Positions 13,074-14,478 of a DNA stretch of 14,478 nucleotides are shown in pieces. Both the position numbers and the translations under genes were made by a program. The stretch's first letter is position 1. Each line of letters begins with the position of its first letter. This DNA comes from SG8-32-3 sp964514055 (GTDB lineage Archaea; Thermoproteota; Bathyarchaeia; Bathyarchaeales; Bathycorpusculaceae). The notes beneath the pieces are model-generated. The model did no database searches. It was not told the origin of the DNA and worked only from the letters and a program-made list of their open reading frames with translations. The stretch covers positions 1-14,478 of the forward strand of contig CAZEPB010000035.1 of NCBI GenBank assembly GCA_964514055.1. The letters are read 5' to 3'.

Positions 13074-13854
13074 AACGTTAATATTCAGTTTGGTGGTGGC
13101 CGTAGCCGTGGGGGTTTCCGCGGGCTACTTGGGGTCCATTATGGTTCTTGAAAAGATGGCGCTTGTCGGCGACGCGTTATCCCATGTTGCCTTGCCAGGG
13201 CTCGCCTTGGGAATCCTGTTCGGCTTCAATCCGCTTGTAGGCGGGTTTGTGTTCCTTTTCGTTTCAGCGGTCTTGATTTGGCATCTAGGCAGAGTCACGA
13301 AGCTGTCCTTTGAAACTCTTGTGGGAGCAACGTTTACGCTGGCGTTGGCGATAGGAATATTGCTTTTCGGAGATAACTTGGATGCGCTTGAAGAAGCCCT
13401 GTTCGGGGACATAACCGCAGTTGGCGTTACGGAAGCCGTAGCCGCGGTGCTCATTTCTGTTGCCGTGATTTTCTTGACGAGGCTTATTTACCGAAAAATA
13501 GTTTTAGGGCTGATTTCTGAAGAATTGGCCACTTCAAAAGGCATCAGTGTCGCCCGAACAAACCTCTTATACCTTTTGCTCGTCTCTCTCACCGTAGCTA
13601 TAGGCATACAGATCACTGGAACCTTGCTGGTCGGGTTTTTGGTGGTGACGCCTGCCGCAGCTGCAAAAATCGTAAGCACCAACTTGTCCAGATACTTAAC
13701 GTTAAGCGCCATATTCGGATTGCTTTCCGCAGTTTCCGGCATATTGATGGCAAGCTACTTCAATGTCGTTCCTGGTCCCTTAGTGGTGATTTCAGGCATA
13801 ATCATTTTTGTAGTAGCCATAATAATTAGGCGGCGTCTGAAAATCACTTCCTAA
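13066..13854 (+). CDS. Metal ABC transporter permease (ZnuB/ABC-3 family)
   Basis: Integral membrane subunit that carries the metal ion through the membrane. The 262-residue protein is strongly hydrophobic with about eight predicted helices. The family signatures are GYLGSIMVLEKMALVGDALSHVALPG (near residues 22-47, with the conserved GD-x-SH-x-xLPG) and LLVGFLVVTPAAAAKIV. The start is ATG 13066, overlapping the ATPase stop; GTG 13057 would add three residues. No substrate-binding protein (ZnuA-type) is adjacent on either side, although such systems normally need one, so it must be encoded elsewhere or the set is incomplete in this region. The Nudix gene follows by 26 bp. Confidence 0.92.
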   Translation: MLETLIFSLVVAVAVGVSAGYLGSIMVLEKMALVGDALSHVALPGLALGILFGFNPLVGGFVFLFVSAVLIWHLGRVTKLSFETLVGATFTLALAIGILLFGDNLDALEEALFGDITAVGVTEAVAAVLISVAVIFLTRLIYRKIVLGLISEELATSKGISVARTNLLYLLLVSLTVAIGIQITGTLLVGFLVVTPAAAAKIVSTNLSRYLTLSAIFGLLSAVSGILMASYFNVVPGPLVVISGIIIFVVAIIIRRRLKITS

Positions 13855-13880
13855 ATAGACAAGTTAAGGAGTAATGTAAA

Positions 13881-14300
13881 ATGGGGTATACTGGAAGAAC
13901 CGCAACCGCCATAATACCGTTCGCAACTGACGAGATTTTGCTAATCAAAAGGAGGACTGTGCCCTTCAGGGGTTATTGGGCTCTGCCTGGCGGAAGAGTG
14001 GACCCTGGAGAAACGGTGGAACAGACCATACTGCGAGAAGTTAAAGAGGAAACAGGTCTCGACATCACAATAGTTACCAAGATAGGCGATTACCACGAGC
14101 AAGGCGTGCAAGAGGGAGTTGCGTACGATTATTACCCAGCGTGTTTTCTGGTGAAAGTTGTTGGCGGAGAAATCAGGAAGCAAGAAAGCGAAATTGAAGA
14201 AATCAAGCTTTTCAGTTTAAAAGATGTCCCAGCAACGTTGGCGTTTGAACACGCCCAGATGATTAAGGATTACCTCACCATGAGGAAAACAAGCGTCTAA
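13881..14300 (+). CDS. Nudix hydrolase
   Basis: A 139-residue hydrolase of nucleoside diphosphates linked to another moiety. The Nudix box is complete and canonical, GGRVDPGE, then seven residues, then REVKEETGL (about 37-60), with the metal-binding RE-x-x-EE. The WALPGG lead-in and the residues after the box (YYPACFLVKVVGGEI) match the ADP-ribose pyrophosphatase/8-oxo-dGTPase-like side of the family, but specificity cannot be set from sequence. The start is ATG 13881 with AAGGAG 9 bases upstream. The 26-bp gap after the permease implies readthrough from the same transcript; a functional link to metal transport is not evident. Confidence 0.93.
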   Translation: MGYTGRTATAIIPFATDEILLIKRRTVPFRGYWALPGGRVDPGETVEQTILREVKEETGLDITIVTKIGDYHEQGVQEGVAYDYYPACFLVKVVGGEIRKQESEIEEIKLFSLKDVPATLAFEHAQMIKDYLTMRKTSV

Positions 14301-14407
14301 GAGCGACCTCGTCTTTTGATGACTATTGCAGTCAGCAAAGTTGCCCCAATCAGAACCGGAGGGGTCATTTTTGAAAACGCCGAAAACGTTTCCTTCAGTA
14401 ACCGCAC
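14297..14407 (-). CDS. Possible tiny membrane protein converging on the Nudix gene
   Basis: On the minus strand a GTG at 14407, with AGGA just upstream, opens 36 codons. The predicted protein runs from VRLLKETFSA to KRRGRS and has a single hydrophobic helix (PPVLIGATLLTAIVI) followed by a basic end. The stop overlaps that of the Nudix gene. It may equally be the tail of a frame broken by the TAG just upstream, or chance. The rest of the final 178 bases shows nothing else I can support. Confidence 0.25.
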   Translation of the reverse strand: MRLLKETFSAFSKMTPPVLIGATLLTAIVIKRRGRS

Positions 14408-14478
14408 AACATCCTAAGTAACCTTGACTAGGAACTGCTCTCTTGGGCATAACCACTTTCCTGCTTTGAGACCGCTAT

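Noticed and set aside
14217..14456. A 79-aa minus-strand frame at the right end.
   Set aside because: It overlaps the 3' end of the well-supported Nudix gene and has no recognisable features.
1..14478. tRNA, rRNA or CRISPR loci.
   Set aside because: No T-arm/acceptor-like GTTCGAATC context with a matching fold, no rRNA-like stretch, and no regularly spaced repeats were seen.

Overview
The window looks like a piece of an archaeal chromosome, most likely from the TACK/Bathyarchaeia side, although that placement is an inference from gene content and not from a marker gene. The archaeal signs are an Orc1/Cdc6-type AAA+ ATPase, a pyruvoyl-dependent arginine decarboxylase with the self-cleaving Ser-Ser pair, an archaeal-type tRNA t6A methylthiotransferase, TATA-like boxes near gene starts, T-rich terminators, frequent TTG and GTG starts, and a beta-helix surface protein with a Ser/Thr/Pro-rich stalk and a C-terminal membrane anchor.

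Layout. (1) 1-1810: a possible gene start leaving the left edge, a pyrimidine-rich non-coding element (about 83-210), and a secreted beta-helix protein on the minus strand. (2) 1772-4587: a segment bounded by two inverted copies of a 38-bp sequence. It holds an AlkD-like DNA glycosylase gene, a two-gene operon (a 51-aa ribbon-helix-helix regulator overlapping a 76-aa unknown protein) and, divergently, the t6A methylthiotransferase. (3) 4600-7270: an AT-rich accessory stretch with a decayed gene, a HEPN-like unknown protein, two small zinc-ribbon proteins (one with a PH-like domain) and a non-coding element containing a 26-nt perfectly alternating purine/pyrimidine tract. (4) 7274-9506, minus strand: winged-helix regulator, moaC, moaB and moaA, the early molybdopterin (tungstopterin) pathway with its probable regulator. 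(5) 9589-11506, minus strand: a diverged Orc1/Cdc6 ATPase translationally coupled to a SAM methyltransferase. (6) 11634-14300, plus strand: arginine decarboxylase, then a metal ABC transporter ATPase and permease with overlapping reading frames, then a Nudix hydrolase. A tiny possible membrane ORF converges on the Nudix gene from the right edge.

How the genes work together. MoaA and MoaC convert GTP to cyclic pyranopterin monophosphate and MoaB adenylates molybdopterin later in the pathway. MoaD, MoaE, MoeA and any Mo/W enzyme are outside the window. PdaD makes agmatine, needed in archaea for polyamines and for tRNA-Ile2 modification, and MtaB modifies A37 of ANN-decoding tRNAs, so the window carries two links to tRNA modification. 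The metal transporter lacks its binding protein here. No tRNA, rRNA, CRISPR array or transposase was found.

The points most worth a second look are the inverted 38-bp repeat pair, the small RHH gene and its coupled partner, the two related low-complexity elements, and the Orc1/Cdc6 paralogue that appears to have lost its sensor-1 Asn and arginine-finger positions.
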